From NCBI GenBank assembly GCA_003500765.1, contig DNQL01000155.1:1-8080 (forward strand): DNA of 8,080 bases, read 5' to 3'. This document shows, one piece after another, positions 1-6,600 of the stretch. Each line of letters starts with the position of its first letter. Within the stretch, counting starts at the first letter, position 1. The notes below the pieces were generated by a model, which worked only from the letters and a program-made list of their open reading frames with translations, was not told the origin of the DNA and searched no databases. The DNA is from Elusimicrobiota bacterium (GTDB lineage: Bacteria > Elusimicrobiota > Elusimicrobia > Elusimicrobiales > UBA9959). Position numbers and translations under genes: made by a program.

Positions 1-166
1 CGGCGGCTTCGGCGTCGGGGGCCCGGCCGGGAGTTTCCGCCGCTCCGGCGGCGTCCCCGGCACGCTGATAATTATCCGGCGCGGCGGTCTTTTCCCGTTT
101 TCCGCAGGCGCCCAGCAGCAGCGGCGCCGCCAATACCAGCGGCACCATGGTCTTCAAGCCTCTCAT
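1..166 (-). CDS. Lipoprotein of unknown function, N-terminal part (runs off the window edge)
   Basis: Reading the minus strand from the ATG at 166 gives 55 codons with no stop before the window ends. The protein begins MRGLKTMVPLVLAAPLLLGAC: a short positive start, a hydrophobic stretch, and the lipobox LGAC with the cysteine at residue 21, the signature for lipid modification and signal peptidase II cleavage. The mature part visible (GKREKTAAPDNYQ and on) is Ala/Pro/Gly-rich and looks like a flexible linker, so no domain can be named. A GGAGG ribosome site (174-178 on the complement) lies 7 nt before the ATG and settles the start over the in-frame Met7. It sits 52 nt downstream of the 104-residue gene on the same strand and may be co-transcribed with it. 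The lipoprotein call is firm; its function is unknown. Confidence 0.72.
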   Translation of the reverse strand, partial: MRGLKTMVPLVLAAPLLLGACGKREKTAAPDNYQRAGDAAGAAETPGRAPDAEAA

Positions 167-218
167 AGCGTAACCTCCATCCGGATGTCCTGAACCGTAA
201 CGGCGGCGGGAGCCGGCC

Positions 219-533
219 CTAGTTGAGTTCCCGGCTTATATGCTTCCAGGCGTCTTTCAGGTCCTTGGCCAGGCGGTTCAGCTCTTCGGCGCCGACCTCG
301 CCGGCCTTCGAATAGCGGGCCGTGACCTCGTCTACGATCTTGTAGTATTCCCGCTGGTTTATCTTCTTTATCTCTTCCGCTTTTTCCAGGACCTCGCCCT
401 TGAGTTTGAGCATCCAGCCGGAGACCTTCTCCCTGTTCTCTTTTCCGTGCTTGCCGTAGAACAGGTAAGTTCCCAGCGCCGCGACCGCCGCCAGCCCCAC
501 CCCCGCTTCCACCATCTTGCTCGTCTTTGACAT
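219..533 (-). CDS. Small membrane-anchored helical protein (YtxH-like architecture)
   Basis: This 104-residue protein has one hydrophobic, Ala/Gly-rich helix at about residues 9-26 followed by a long charged region (about 27-104) rich in Lys, Glu and Ala that should be almost wholly helical. The layout, a short N-terminal anchor ending in a YGKHGKENR-like basic stretch and then an amphipathic helix, resembles the YtxH/general-stress type of small protein, but I see no diagnostic motif and the resemblance is architectural only. A strong GGGAGGAA ribosome site lies just before the ATG at 533, and a candidate promoter lies about 40 nt further up. The lipoprotein gene follows 52 nt downstream. 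Its position behind BON and AI-2E genes suggests an envelope-stress role, which is inference. Coding is well supported by the ribosome site and sensible composition. Confidence 0.8.
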   Translation of the reverse strand: MSKTSKMVEAGVGLAAVAALGTYLFYGKHGKENREKVSGWMLKLKGEVLEKAEEIKKINQREYYKIVDEVTARYSKAGEVGAEELNRLAKDLKDAWKHISRELN

Positions 534-579
534 AGTTCCTCCCTTTCGTCTTAAAAACCGGTATACATACTGTCGCTAA

Positions 580-608
580 ACCATACCATAGGCGCGATGG
601 CCCGGCAA
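580..608 (-). promoter_or_regulatory. Candidate promoter for the 104-residue gene
   Basis: On the minus strand, TTGCCG (608-603) and TATGGT (585-580) are separated by 17 nt, and the -10 is preceded by TGG, giving an extended -10 (TGnTATGGT). The predicted transcript would start near 573, leaving a leader of about 40 nt. This would separate the 104-residue gene and the lipoprotein gene from the BON/AI-2E operon upstream. Sequence match only. Confidence 0.4.
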
Positions 609-649
609 TCCGGATTAGTACCGAAGACGGCGGTGAAAACTACCCATGA

Positions 650-672
650 GCGCGGTTCCGTCTTTACCGCGC
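650..672 (-). terminator. Weak hairpin at the end of the AI-2E-family gene
   Basis: GCGCGGT (650-656) and ACCGCGC (666-672) form a perfect 7-bp stem with a 9-nt loop that covers the stop codon at 664-666. On the minus strand the stem is followed only after several bases by TTTT, so it is a poor match to an intrinsic terminator. It could protect the 3' end or slow polymerase. The 130-nt space between 533 and 664 holds nothing else I can name apart from the candidate promoter. Confidence 0.25.
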
Positions 673-1719
673 GGGAGGGACGTCTTCGACGGCCGCCGCG
701 GGCCCCAGCAGGACGGCGAGCCACCGCGTGCTCCTGTGGGTCTCGAAAGCGAACTTCAGCGCCATCGTCAGGGGAATACAGAGCACCGCCCCTATCAGCC
801 CCAGCATCCTGCCCCAGAAGATAAGCGAGAGGAAGACCACCAGGGCGGACAGGGACAGCTTCTTCCCCATGAGCTTCGGCTCCACCACGTTGCCGATAAT
901 GAAGTTGACCGCCACATACCCCGCCGCCACCAGGGCGGCCCTGCCGGGCCCGTACTGCACCAGGGTCAGGCAGACCGCGGGGATGCCGGCGATGATGGAG
1001 CCCACATGCGGGATATAGAGCAGCAGAAAGGCCAGGAAAGCCCAGAGCACCGGGGAATCCACCCCGAGGACAGCGAGCCAGAGACCGAGCAGGAGGCCGG
1101 CGCCCGAGGCCAGCGCGGTCTTGACCAGCATGTAGCGCCGGAGCTCCCCGATGAACCTGGTGAACTCCGGGAAACGCTGCCGGGGATCGCCGAGCACGGC
1201 GCGCAGTTTCGCGGGAAAGCCCGACGCTTCGAGCAGGATGAACATCACCGTGAGCATGATCAGGACCGCGTTGGAGACGGCCGCCCCCAGCCCGCCGAGC
1301 GCTTCGGCCGCGTAGCGCATAGCCGCCGCCGGGTTGAGGTATTCCACCAGGACCTTGTCGGTGACGGCGAAGCCCTTTGCGGCCAGCGCCGCGCTGATCG
1401 ACGCGGCCTGGTCCTGTATGCTCTGCTGGTAGGCGGGAAGGGAGGCGTTAAAGCCGCTGAGCGAGACGCCCACGAACACCCCCACGACCGTCATCAGCGC
1501 CACCATCCCCGAGAGAACGGCCAGCACGGCCGGCACGGAAGGCAGCCCTTTTTTTTCCAGCCACAGCACCGGCGGCGTCCCCAGGGCGGCCAGGAATACC
1601 GCCACGAGGGAGGAGACCAGGGCGGACTGCGCCAGGTTTACCCCCCAGATCACGACCACTAGGGCGGCCGCCATTACGAGCAGGCGCGTCCCGCCGGGAA
1701 AATTGATATCTTCCGTCAT
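664..1719 (-). CDS. AI-2E / PerM-family membrane transporter
   Basis: A 351-residue polytopic membrane protein of the usual family length. Hydrophobic segments are visible at about 12-30, 33-50, 62-86, 146-166, 203-220, 223-250, 262-277 and 291-325, with a soluble loop between roughly 90 and 145. Family hallmarks are clear in the C-terminal half: YIPHVGSIIAGIP (235-247), NFIIGNVVEPKLMG (272-285), and GRMLGLIGAVLCIP (303-316). Members are named after autoinducer-2 export (TqsA), but the family is broad and substrates are mostly unknown, so the name should not be read as quorum sensing. The ATG at 1719 has a GGAGGAG site (1731-1737) 11 nt upstream. It follows the BON gene by 51 nt and is probably in the same operon. 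A run of eight A in the coding strand encodes E55-K56-K57. Confidence 0.93.
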   Translation of the reverse strand: MTEDINFPGGTRLLVMAAALVVVIWGVNLAQSALVSSLVAVFLAALGTPPVLWLEKKGLPSVPAVLAVLSGMVALMTVVGVFVGVSLSGFNASLPAYQQSIQDQAASISAALAAKGFAVTDKVLVEYLNPAAAMRYAAEALGGLGAAVSNAVLIMLTVMFILLEASGFPAKLRAVLGDPRQRFPEFTRFIGELRRYMLVKTALASGAGLLLGLWLAVLGVDSPVLWAFLAFLLLYIPHVGSIIAGIPAVCLTLVQYGPGRAALVAAGYVAVNFIIGNVVEPKLMGKKLSLSALVVFLSLIFWGRMLGLIGAVLCIPLTMALKFAFETHRSTRWLAVLLGPAAAVEDVPPAR

Positions 1720-1770
1720 CCGCGGCCGACCTCCTCCGGTGAACTATTTCCGCGACGCCGCCCCGGGCGC

Positions 1771-2520
1771 CTAATCCAGGGTCATCAGGTTCCTGACGCG
1801 TTTTACCCCGTTTACATCCTCGGCGATCTTGCCGACGAGATCTATTTCGGCCGTGCTGCCCGCTTTGCCGGAGAGCGTGACGACCCCGCGCTTCGTCGCT
1901 ACCGAGGCGCGGACGGCGCCGGTGGACCGGTGCAGCAGCAGGGCCAGTTTGACCTGCGCGGTGATGGAAGCGTCGTCTATCTTCTCCCCGACCGACCCGC
2001 GCGGGTTCTCCGGGGCGGGGGCCACGACCATTTCGTTCCTCACTTCCGATATGCCCTCGATGTCTTGGGCGTAGCCGGTGACCAGGTCTTTCTGCGCCTG
2101 GCTCTCCGCCCTGCCCCGCAGGGTGGCGATACCGTCTTTAACCTCCACCTCGGTCCTGCTTTCCCGCGCGCCGCGGCGGAAGAGCAGCGTTATCTTGAGC
2201 TTGTCGCTGAGCCAGGCGTCCGAACTGGGAGTGGGCGCGCCGGTCACCTCCAGCTCATTTATCACGTGCCTGACCCCGGGGAGATTGGCCACGGTCTCCT
2301 GGGCCAGCGATTTGCGGGAAACCTCCGCCACGCCGCCCGTCAGCGTGACGACCCCGTCCTTAGAGGATATCTTTATGTCGTCGCCGGCGAGGTAGGTCCT
2401 GAACACATAGGAATTCCTGGCCGCGTCCACGATACGGACGTCCAGTTTGGCCGCGAAGGCCGGCCCGCCGAGCGCGAACAGCGCGGCGGCGGCCGCGATG
2501 ATGAGATGCGAAACTTTCAT
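1771..2520 (-). CDS. Exported protein with three BON domains (OsmY-like)
   Basis: The 249-residue product starts with a classical signal peptide, MKVSHLIIAAAAALFALGG, with a likely cleavage after AFA at residue 23, so it should act in the periplasm or on the outer-membrane inner face. Three BON repeats follow at about 27-92, 102-166 and 180-249. Each shows the conserved hydrophobic-Gly core: DGVVTLTG (55-62), DGIATLRG (129-136), RGVVTLSG (211-218), followed by a helix and a G-[VI]-x-x-V-x-N type ending (for example GVRHVINEL, 82-90; GVKRVRNLM, 238-246). BON domains bind phospholipid or cell-envelope surfaces; E. coli OsmY has two copies and is induced by osmotic stress, so three is an extended version. 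AAGGAG (2529-2534) is 8 nt before the ATG. It heads the minus-strand operon, with the AI-2E-family gene following at 51 nt. Confidence 0.9.
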   Translation of the reverse strand: MKVSHLIIAAAAALFALGGPAFAAKLDVRIVDAARNSYVFRTYLAGDDIKISSKDGVVTLTGGVAEVSRKSLAQETVANLPGVRHVINELEVTGAPTPSSDAWLSDKLKITLLFRRGARESRTEVEVKDGIATLRGRAESQAQKDLVTGYAQDIEGISEVRNEMVVAPAPENPRGSVGEKIDDASITAQVKLALLLHRSTGAVRASVATKRGVVTLSGKAGSTAEIDLVGKIAEDVNGVKRVRNLMTLD

Positions 2521-2541
2521 ATCAGGTTCTCCTTAAGTGGC

Positions 2542-2600
2542 GGCGCGGGTCCGGCCGCGCTCATGCCGCGCCAAGCCTTTCGGTTTTTGCCCGCGCGGCC
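2542..2600 (-). promoter_or_regulatory. Structured 5' leader of the BON-gene transcript
   Basis: Within the predicted 84-nt leader, GGCGCGG (2542-2548) can pair with CCGCGC (2555-2560, 6-bp stem) or with CCGCGCC (2566-2572, 7-bp stem), while GGCCGCGC (2553-2560) can instead pair with GCGCGGCC (2593-2600, 8-bp stem). These pairings exclude one another and end a few bases from the AAGGAG ribosome site (2529-2534). This may be an RNA switch controlling translation, or it may reflect base composition in GC-rich DNA. Confidence 0.3.
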
Positions 2601-2627
2601 ATGTGTGATAAGTATAGCCCATGGCCG
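2596..2627. repeat. Perfect 8-bp inverted repeat enclosing the left-facing -10 box
   Basis: CGGCCATG (2596-2603) and CATGGCCG (2620-2627) are exact reverse complements with a 16-nt spacer; half-site centres are 24 bp apart. The left-facing -10 hexamer TATACT (2616-2611) lies in the middle. A protein bound here would block polymerase, so this is a candidate operator. Confidence 0.45.
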
Positions 2628-2639
2628 GTTTTTCATCTA
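2611..2639 (-). promoter_or_regulatory. Candidate promoter for the BON / AI-2E operon
   Basis: On the minus strand TATACT (2616-2611) is one base from the sigma-70 -10 consensus. The -35 position at 17 nt spacing reads TAGATG (2639-2634), a poor match, which suggests an activated promoter or another sigma factor. Predicted start near 2604, leader about 84 nt. Confidence 0.45.
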
Positions 2640-2659
2640 TCGGGAATTGTGCCCCGCGT

Positions 2660-2669
2660 AATACGTATT
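2660..2669. repeat. 10-bp palindrome in an AT-rich island
   Basis: AATACGTATT is its own reverse complement and sits in an AT-rich island of about 25 bp within GC-rich DNA. ATAC recurs at 2661, 2671 and 2677. It lies between the two divergent promoters and could be a regulator site or an UP-like element for the left-facing promoter. Confidence 0.3.
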
Positions 2670-2704
2670 TATACGGATACCGGCGTTTTCAGGTCCGGCG
2701 GGGC

Positions 2705-2725
2705 CCGGCGGTTTTTTTCCGTCGG
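2705..2725. repeat. Hairpin with a seven-T loop
   Basis: CCGGCGG (2705-2711) and CCGTCGG (2719-2725) can pair over 7 bp with one G-U wobble, leaving a loop made only of T (2712-2718). CCGGCGG also occurs directly at 2695-2701, exactly 10 bp before the first arm. No gene on either strand ends nearby, so it is not an ordinary terminator. Confidence 0.25.
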
Positions 2726-2796
2726 AGATGGGGCGCCGGGCGGCTGCGCGGGGCATAATGCGCGGAGGGCTTTTCCCGGGTCCGGGACGCGGCATG

Positions 2797-2828
2797 AGGC
2801 GCCCGGTCATTGACTTGCCCGGGCGCCT
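2797..2828. repeat. Perfect 10-bp inverted repeat centred on the RR1 -35 box
   Basis: AGGCGCCCGG (2797-2806) and CCGGGCGCCT (2819-2828) are exact reverse complements with a 12-nt spacer. The half-site centres are 22 bp apart, about two helical turns, and the centre of symmetry (2812.5) is also the centre of the -35 hexamer TTGACT (2810-2815). This geometry is what a dimeric repressor or autoregulating response regulator would use. Confidence 0.55.
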
Positions 2829-2839
2829 ACGGCTACTAT
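2810..2839 (+). promoter_or_regulatory. Sigma-70-like promoter for RR1
   Basis: TTGACT (2810-2815) and TACTAT (2834-2839) are separated by 18 nt. The start would fall near 2846, giving a very short leader of about 16 nt that holds little more than the G-rich ribosome site (2846-2853) before the ATG at 2862. The -35 lies inside the inverted repeat at 2797-2828. Confidence 0.6.
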
Positions 2840-2861
2840 ATCCTCAGGGGGGGTACGGCGT

Positions 2862-3527
2862 ATGAAAAACAAGACCGGCGGCAAAATTAGGATCTTCCTG
2901 GTGGACGACCATCCCGTGGTGCGCGACGGCGTGCGCGCCTGCCTGTCAGCGCAGGCCGCTTTCGAGGTGGTCGGGGAAGCCTCCGACGATAAAGAGGCGC
3001 TGCGCAAGATGGTCAAGGCGCGCCCCGACATCATAATACTGGACATCAGCCTGCCCGGCCTCGACGGGGGCGAGCTGGCCCGGCGGATGCGCCAGGCCGT
3101 GCCAGGCGCCAGGATCATAGTGTTCAGCATCCACGCCAGCCGGGAGTACGTGGTGCGCATGGCGCATTGCGGGGCGCACGGCTACGTGATGAAGGACAGG
3201 CCTCCCTCCGAGCTCGTGGAGGCCATACGCCAGGTCCACAAAGGCGGGCTGTTCTTCCCCCCGGAAATGGCGGACGCTATCCTGGCCCCCGCCGAAGCCG
3301 GTCCCGCCCGGGGCGCCGTCCTGACGCCGCGGGAGACGGAAGTCCTTTCGCTGCTGGCCGAGGGCCTGGCCAACAAGCAGGTGGCGCGCAAGCTGGGCAT
3401 CAGCGTGCGCACCGCCGAGACTCACCGGGAGCATATCTCGCATAAGTTAAACATCCTTACCGTCTCCGGGCTGACGAAGTACGCCATCCAGCACGGACTG
3501 ACCTCGTTGAAGACCCCGGCGGAATAA
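2862..3527 (+). CDS. NarL/FixJ-family response regulator 1 (RR1)
   Basis: A 221-residue DNA-binding response regulator of standard length. Receiver domain at about 8-125: acidic pair D15-D16 in FLVDDHP, phosphoacceptor D61 in LDISLPGLDGG, switch serine S89 in VFSIH, and conserved K111 in VMKDRP. After a short Ala/Pro linker (142-151), the LuxR-type HTH runs from about 153 to 215, with LTPRETEVLSLLAEG then recognition-helix region SVRTAETHREH (181-191). It should be phosphorylated by a HisKA_3 kinase such as the one encoded next, and then bind DNA as a dimer. The ATG at 2862 is preceded by AGGGGGGG. It has its own promoter with an embedded dyad, suggesting autoregulation (inference). It is about 73% identical (hand alignment) to RR2 at 7176. 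Targets are unknown. Confidence 0.95.
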   Translation: MKNKTGGKIRIFLVDDHPVVRDGVRACLSAQAAFEVVGEASDDKEALRKMVKARPDIIILDISLPGLDGGELARRMRQAVPGARIIVFSIHASREYVVRMAHCGAHGYVMKDRPPSELVEAIRQVHKGGLFFPPEMADAILAPAEAGPARGAVLTPRETEVLSLLAEGLANKQVARKLGISVRTAETHREHISHKLNILTVSGLTKYAIQHGLTSLKTPAE

Positions 3528-3529
3528 CA

Positions 3530-3563
3530 CCCGGCGGGCGGCCGCGCCGGTTTTCCCGCCGGG
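3530..3563 (+). terminator. Stable hairpin after RR1 without a T tract
   Basis: CCCGGCGGG (3530-3538) and CCCGCCGGG (3555-3563) form a perfect 9-bp GC stem with a 16-nt loop, starting 3 nt after the RR1 stop. The following bases are CCGCGT and then ten C rather than T, so this is not a textbook intrinsic terminator. It may stabilise the RR1 message or partly terminate it and reduce read-through into the kinase. Confidence 0.4.
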
Positions 3564-3569
3564 CCGCGT

Positions 3570-3579
3570 CCCCCCCCCC
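3570..3579 (+). repeat. Run of ten C in the -35 region of the kinase promoter
   Basis: A homopolymer of ten C ends 17 nt upstream of the -10 hexamer at 3597-3602, so it takes the place of a -35 element. Homopolymer tracts at this position can change length by slippage and alter promoter spacing; the fim promoters of Bordetella are the known example with a C tract. Whether this tract varies is not visible from one sequence. Confidence 0.6.
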
Positions 3580-3593
3580 GGGCGGTACTTTCT

Positions 3594-3602
3594 TGCTATG
3601 AT
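3594..3602 (+). promoter_or_regulatory. Extended -10 promoter for the CheB/CheR kinase
   Basis: TGCTATGAT contains an exact TGn extension followed by TATGAT, one base from consensus. There is no -35 match; the C tract sits there instead, which fits extended -10 promoters. The transcript would start near 3609, about 16 nt before the ATG at 3625, as short a leader as that of RR1. Confidence 0.5.
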
Positions 3603-3624
3603 GTAACCATCCCGACGGGGGTTT

Positions 3625-6600
3625 ATGAAAATATCCGGCAAGAGCAAGTCCTTCCATGTAGTCGCCATCGGCGCTTCGGCCGGCGGCCTGAAAGCTTTCG
3701 AGGAACTCCTGGCCGCCCTGCCGCCCAGGCCGGGCATGGCATTCGTGCTGGTCCCCCACCTGGCCCCCCGGTATGAAAGCCATTTATCGGAGATACTCTC
3801 CCGCGACAGCCGCCTCCCCGTCCGGGAAGTCAGGAGCGGCGACAAAGTACGCCCCGACCAGATCTACATCATCCCCCCCGACCGCGCGATGCTCATAAAG
3901 AAGGGCGTCCTTCAACTGCACTCTTCCGGCCGCAAGTCGGAATGGCGCAACCCCATCGACAGTTTCTTCACCTCGCTGGCCGCCGACCAGGGCAAAAAAG
4001 CCGTCGGCGTGCTCCTGTCGGGAGAAGGCACGGACGGCACCGAGGGCATGCGCGCCATCAAAGCGGCCGGCGGCGTCACTTTCGCGCAGAACGGCGGCAC
4101 CGCGGCCCATTTCAGTATGCCCCGCTCGGCCGCCGCGGCTGGCTGGGCGGACTTCGTCCTCTCCCCGGCCGGGATCGCCAAAAAGATCATCTCCGTAAGG
4201 ACGGGCGCCGTCCATAAGGCGGCCGCGCCGTACGCGAAGCCCGCCGAAGACGCCATGAGCGGCATCCTGGAACTGCTGCGCGCGGCCAAGGGCGTGGAGT
4301 TCGGGCTCTATAAGCGCAGCACCCTGCGCCGCCGCATCCAGCGGCGCATGGCCCTTAAAAAGATCCGCGACGCGGAAGCTTATTTCCGCAGGCTGAAAAC
4401 GGACCGCGGCGAACTGGAGCTGCTCTACAGCGACGTCCTCATTTCCGTGACCTCTTTTTTCCGGGAGCCGGAGTCTTTCCGGGACCTCAAGCGCTTCATC
4501 TACCCGCGCCTCCTGAAGAAGCGGGCCCACGGCGCCCCGCTGCGCATCTGGGTACCCGGCTGCTCCACCGGCGAAGAGGCCTACTCGCACGCCATGAACC
4601 TGGTCGAATTCCTCGGCGAGCGCGCCGCCGCCGTGCCTTTCCAGATCTTCGCCACCGACGTAAACCCCGCCGTCGTCGAGCGGGCCCGGGCCGGGCTTTA
4701 CCCGGCCAGGATCAAGAACGACCTCGCCCCCGAGCGGCTCAAGCGCTTCTTCCTGCGGACGGAGAGCGGCTACAGCGTCGCGCCCGCCATACGGGAGCGC
4801 TGCATCTTCGCGGCGAAGGACCTGGTCAAAGACCCGCCCTTCATAAACCTGGACCTCATCAGCTGCCGCAACCTCCTCATCTACCTCGGCCCGTCGCTGC
4901 AGGAAAAAGCCCTCAAGATCTTCCATTACGCCCTGAAGCCCGGCGGCGTCCTGATGCTGGGCCGCTCCGAGTCCATAGGCGGCCTCTCCGGGTCTTTTTC
5001 CCAGCTCGACGCCGGGAAGAAAGTCTTTTCGGAGCGCGCCCCGGGGTCCAGGATACTTCCGGACTTCGGACCGACGGGCCGCTTCCTGGAGCCCGAGACC
5101 GCTTTTAAGACCGCCGCTTACGGCGGGCCGGAGCGGGGCAAGCCGGCCCCCGACGCCCCGTACCTGCAGGAGGAGCTGGCCCGCGTGCTGCCGGCCCGCT
5201 ACCTCCCCAACGGCGTCATCGTCAACGGTGAAATGGAGATACTCCGCTTCCTGGGCGACACCTCCCGCTACCTCCGGCCCGCTCCCGGCAAGCCCAGTCT
5301 GAACCTGCGCAGCATGGCCCCGGGCGAACTGCTGCTGGAACTGCGCGCGGCCATACACGTGGCCAAGCGGTCGGCCTGCGCCGTGCGCAAGGACCTCCCG
5401 CCCTCCCCCGGCGCGGCCGGACTGCGCGTGGAGATACTGCCCATAAAGGTTCCCGGCCAGGACAAGAACTATTTCCTCGTCCTTTTCGAAGAGGCTCCCC
5501 CGGCGGCCCCCGGCGGAGCCCCGCGCGAGAAAAAACCCACCGCTAAAGAAAACCGCCGGGTCATCGAGCTTAAAGAAGACCTCGCGGTTTCCGGGGAGAA
5601 CCTCAAGGCCATCATCGAGGAGCAGGAGACCACCAACGCCAGGCTTAAGGACACCAACGAGGAACTGCTCTCCAGCAACGAAGAACTGCAGAGCGTCAAC
5701 GAGGAGTTCGAGACCGCCAAAGAGGAACTGCAGTCGGCCAACGAAGAGCTGGTCGTCGCCAACGAGGAGGCCGTGCGCACCAACCAGGTCCTCAGCCTTT
5801 CAAATGCGGACCTCACTAACCTGCTGGCCAGCATCGACATCCCCGTGATAATGCTGGGGGCAGACCTGGCCGTCCGCCGCTTCACGCCTTCGGCAGAGTC
5901 CGCGTTCGGCCTCGCCGCGGATACGGTCGGGCGCGACGTCAGGAACATCGGCCTCCCGTTCCGCTTGCCGGAACTGCGAAAACTGCTGCTGGGTGTGGTA
6001 AAGAGCGGCGCCGCCCGGGAGCTGGAAGCGCGGGATACGGGCGGCCGCTGGTACAGCCTTCTCCTGCGGCCCTACCGCACTGAAAAAGGCAGGACCGAAG
6101 GCGCCGTAATGGCCTTCCTCGACATACATAACCGCAAACTTTCGGAAAAGACCCTGTTGCGCCTGGCCACGCTGGTGCGCGATTCCAACGACGCCGTCAT
6201 CATCCGCGACCTCAAAGACCGCATTCTCGCCTGGAATAAGGGCGCGCAGCTCATGTACGGCTATACCGCCGGGGAGGCCATAGGCATGAACGTCGGCCGC
6301 CTCATGCCGGAGAACGCCAAAATAGGCACGCGGGACCTGCTGCGCCTGTCCGAGCGCGGCAGGACGGCGGCCCCCATCGCCACCAAACGCCTGACCAAGG
6401 ACGGCCGGGTACTGGACGTGCTTTTCACCGTCACCCTGCTGTGCGACGACAAGGGCGAGCCGGCCGAGATAGCCGTCACGGAACGCGATATAACCGAGCA
6501 AAGGAAGGCCGAAGGGGAAATGAGGCGCCTGCACGCCAGCGTGGTCTCCGCCCAGGAGACCGAGCGCAAGCGGATCGCCCGCGACCTGCACGACGGAGTC

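Larger units (their letters stand above)
2521..2861. promoter_or_regulatory. Divergent intergenic region between the BON operon and RR1
   Basis: About 340 bp without a believable gene. It holds a left-facing promoter (2611-2639), a right-facing promoter (2810-2839), two perfect inverted repeats that overlap them, an AT-rich island around 2655-2680 with a 10-bp palindrome, a hairpin with a loop of seven T (2705-2725), and a GC-rich leader for the BON transcript (2521-2604). The AT-rich patches stand out against the GC-rich surroundings. Confidence 0.7.

Noticed and set aside
646..1662. Long plus-strand open frame opposite the AI-2E-family gene
   Set aside because: Its product is rich in Arg, His, Gln and Gly with no domain, and the opposite strand encodes a clear membrane protein. 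It is a shadow frame of GC-rich coding DNA.
664..1719. Quorum-sensing role from the AI-2E family name
   Set aside because: The family is wide and most members have no shown link to autoinducer-2; no LuxS or Lsr gene is in the window.
2601..2813. Short plus-strand open frame in the divergent intergenic region
   Set aside because: No ribosome site before its ATG, low-complexity product, and it overlaps promoter elements and inverted repeats.
3784..5358. Long minus-strand open frame (over 500 codons) opposite the CheB/CheR domains
   Set aside because: Low-complexity Gly/Ala/Glu/Arg composition and no recognisable fold, while the plus strand encodes intact catalytic motifs over the same bases.
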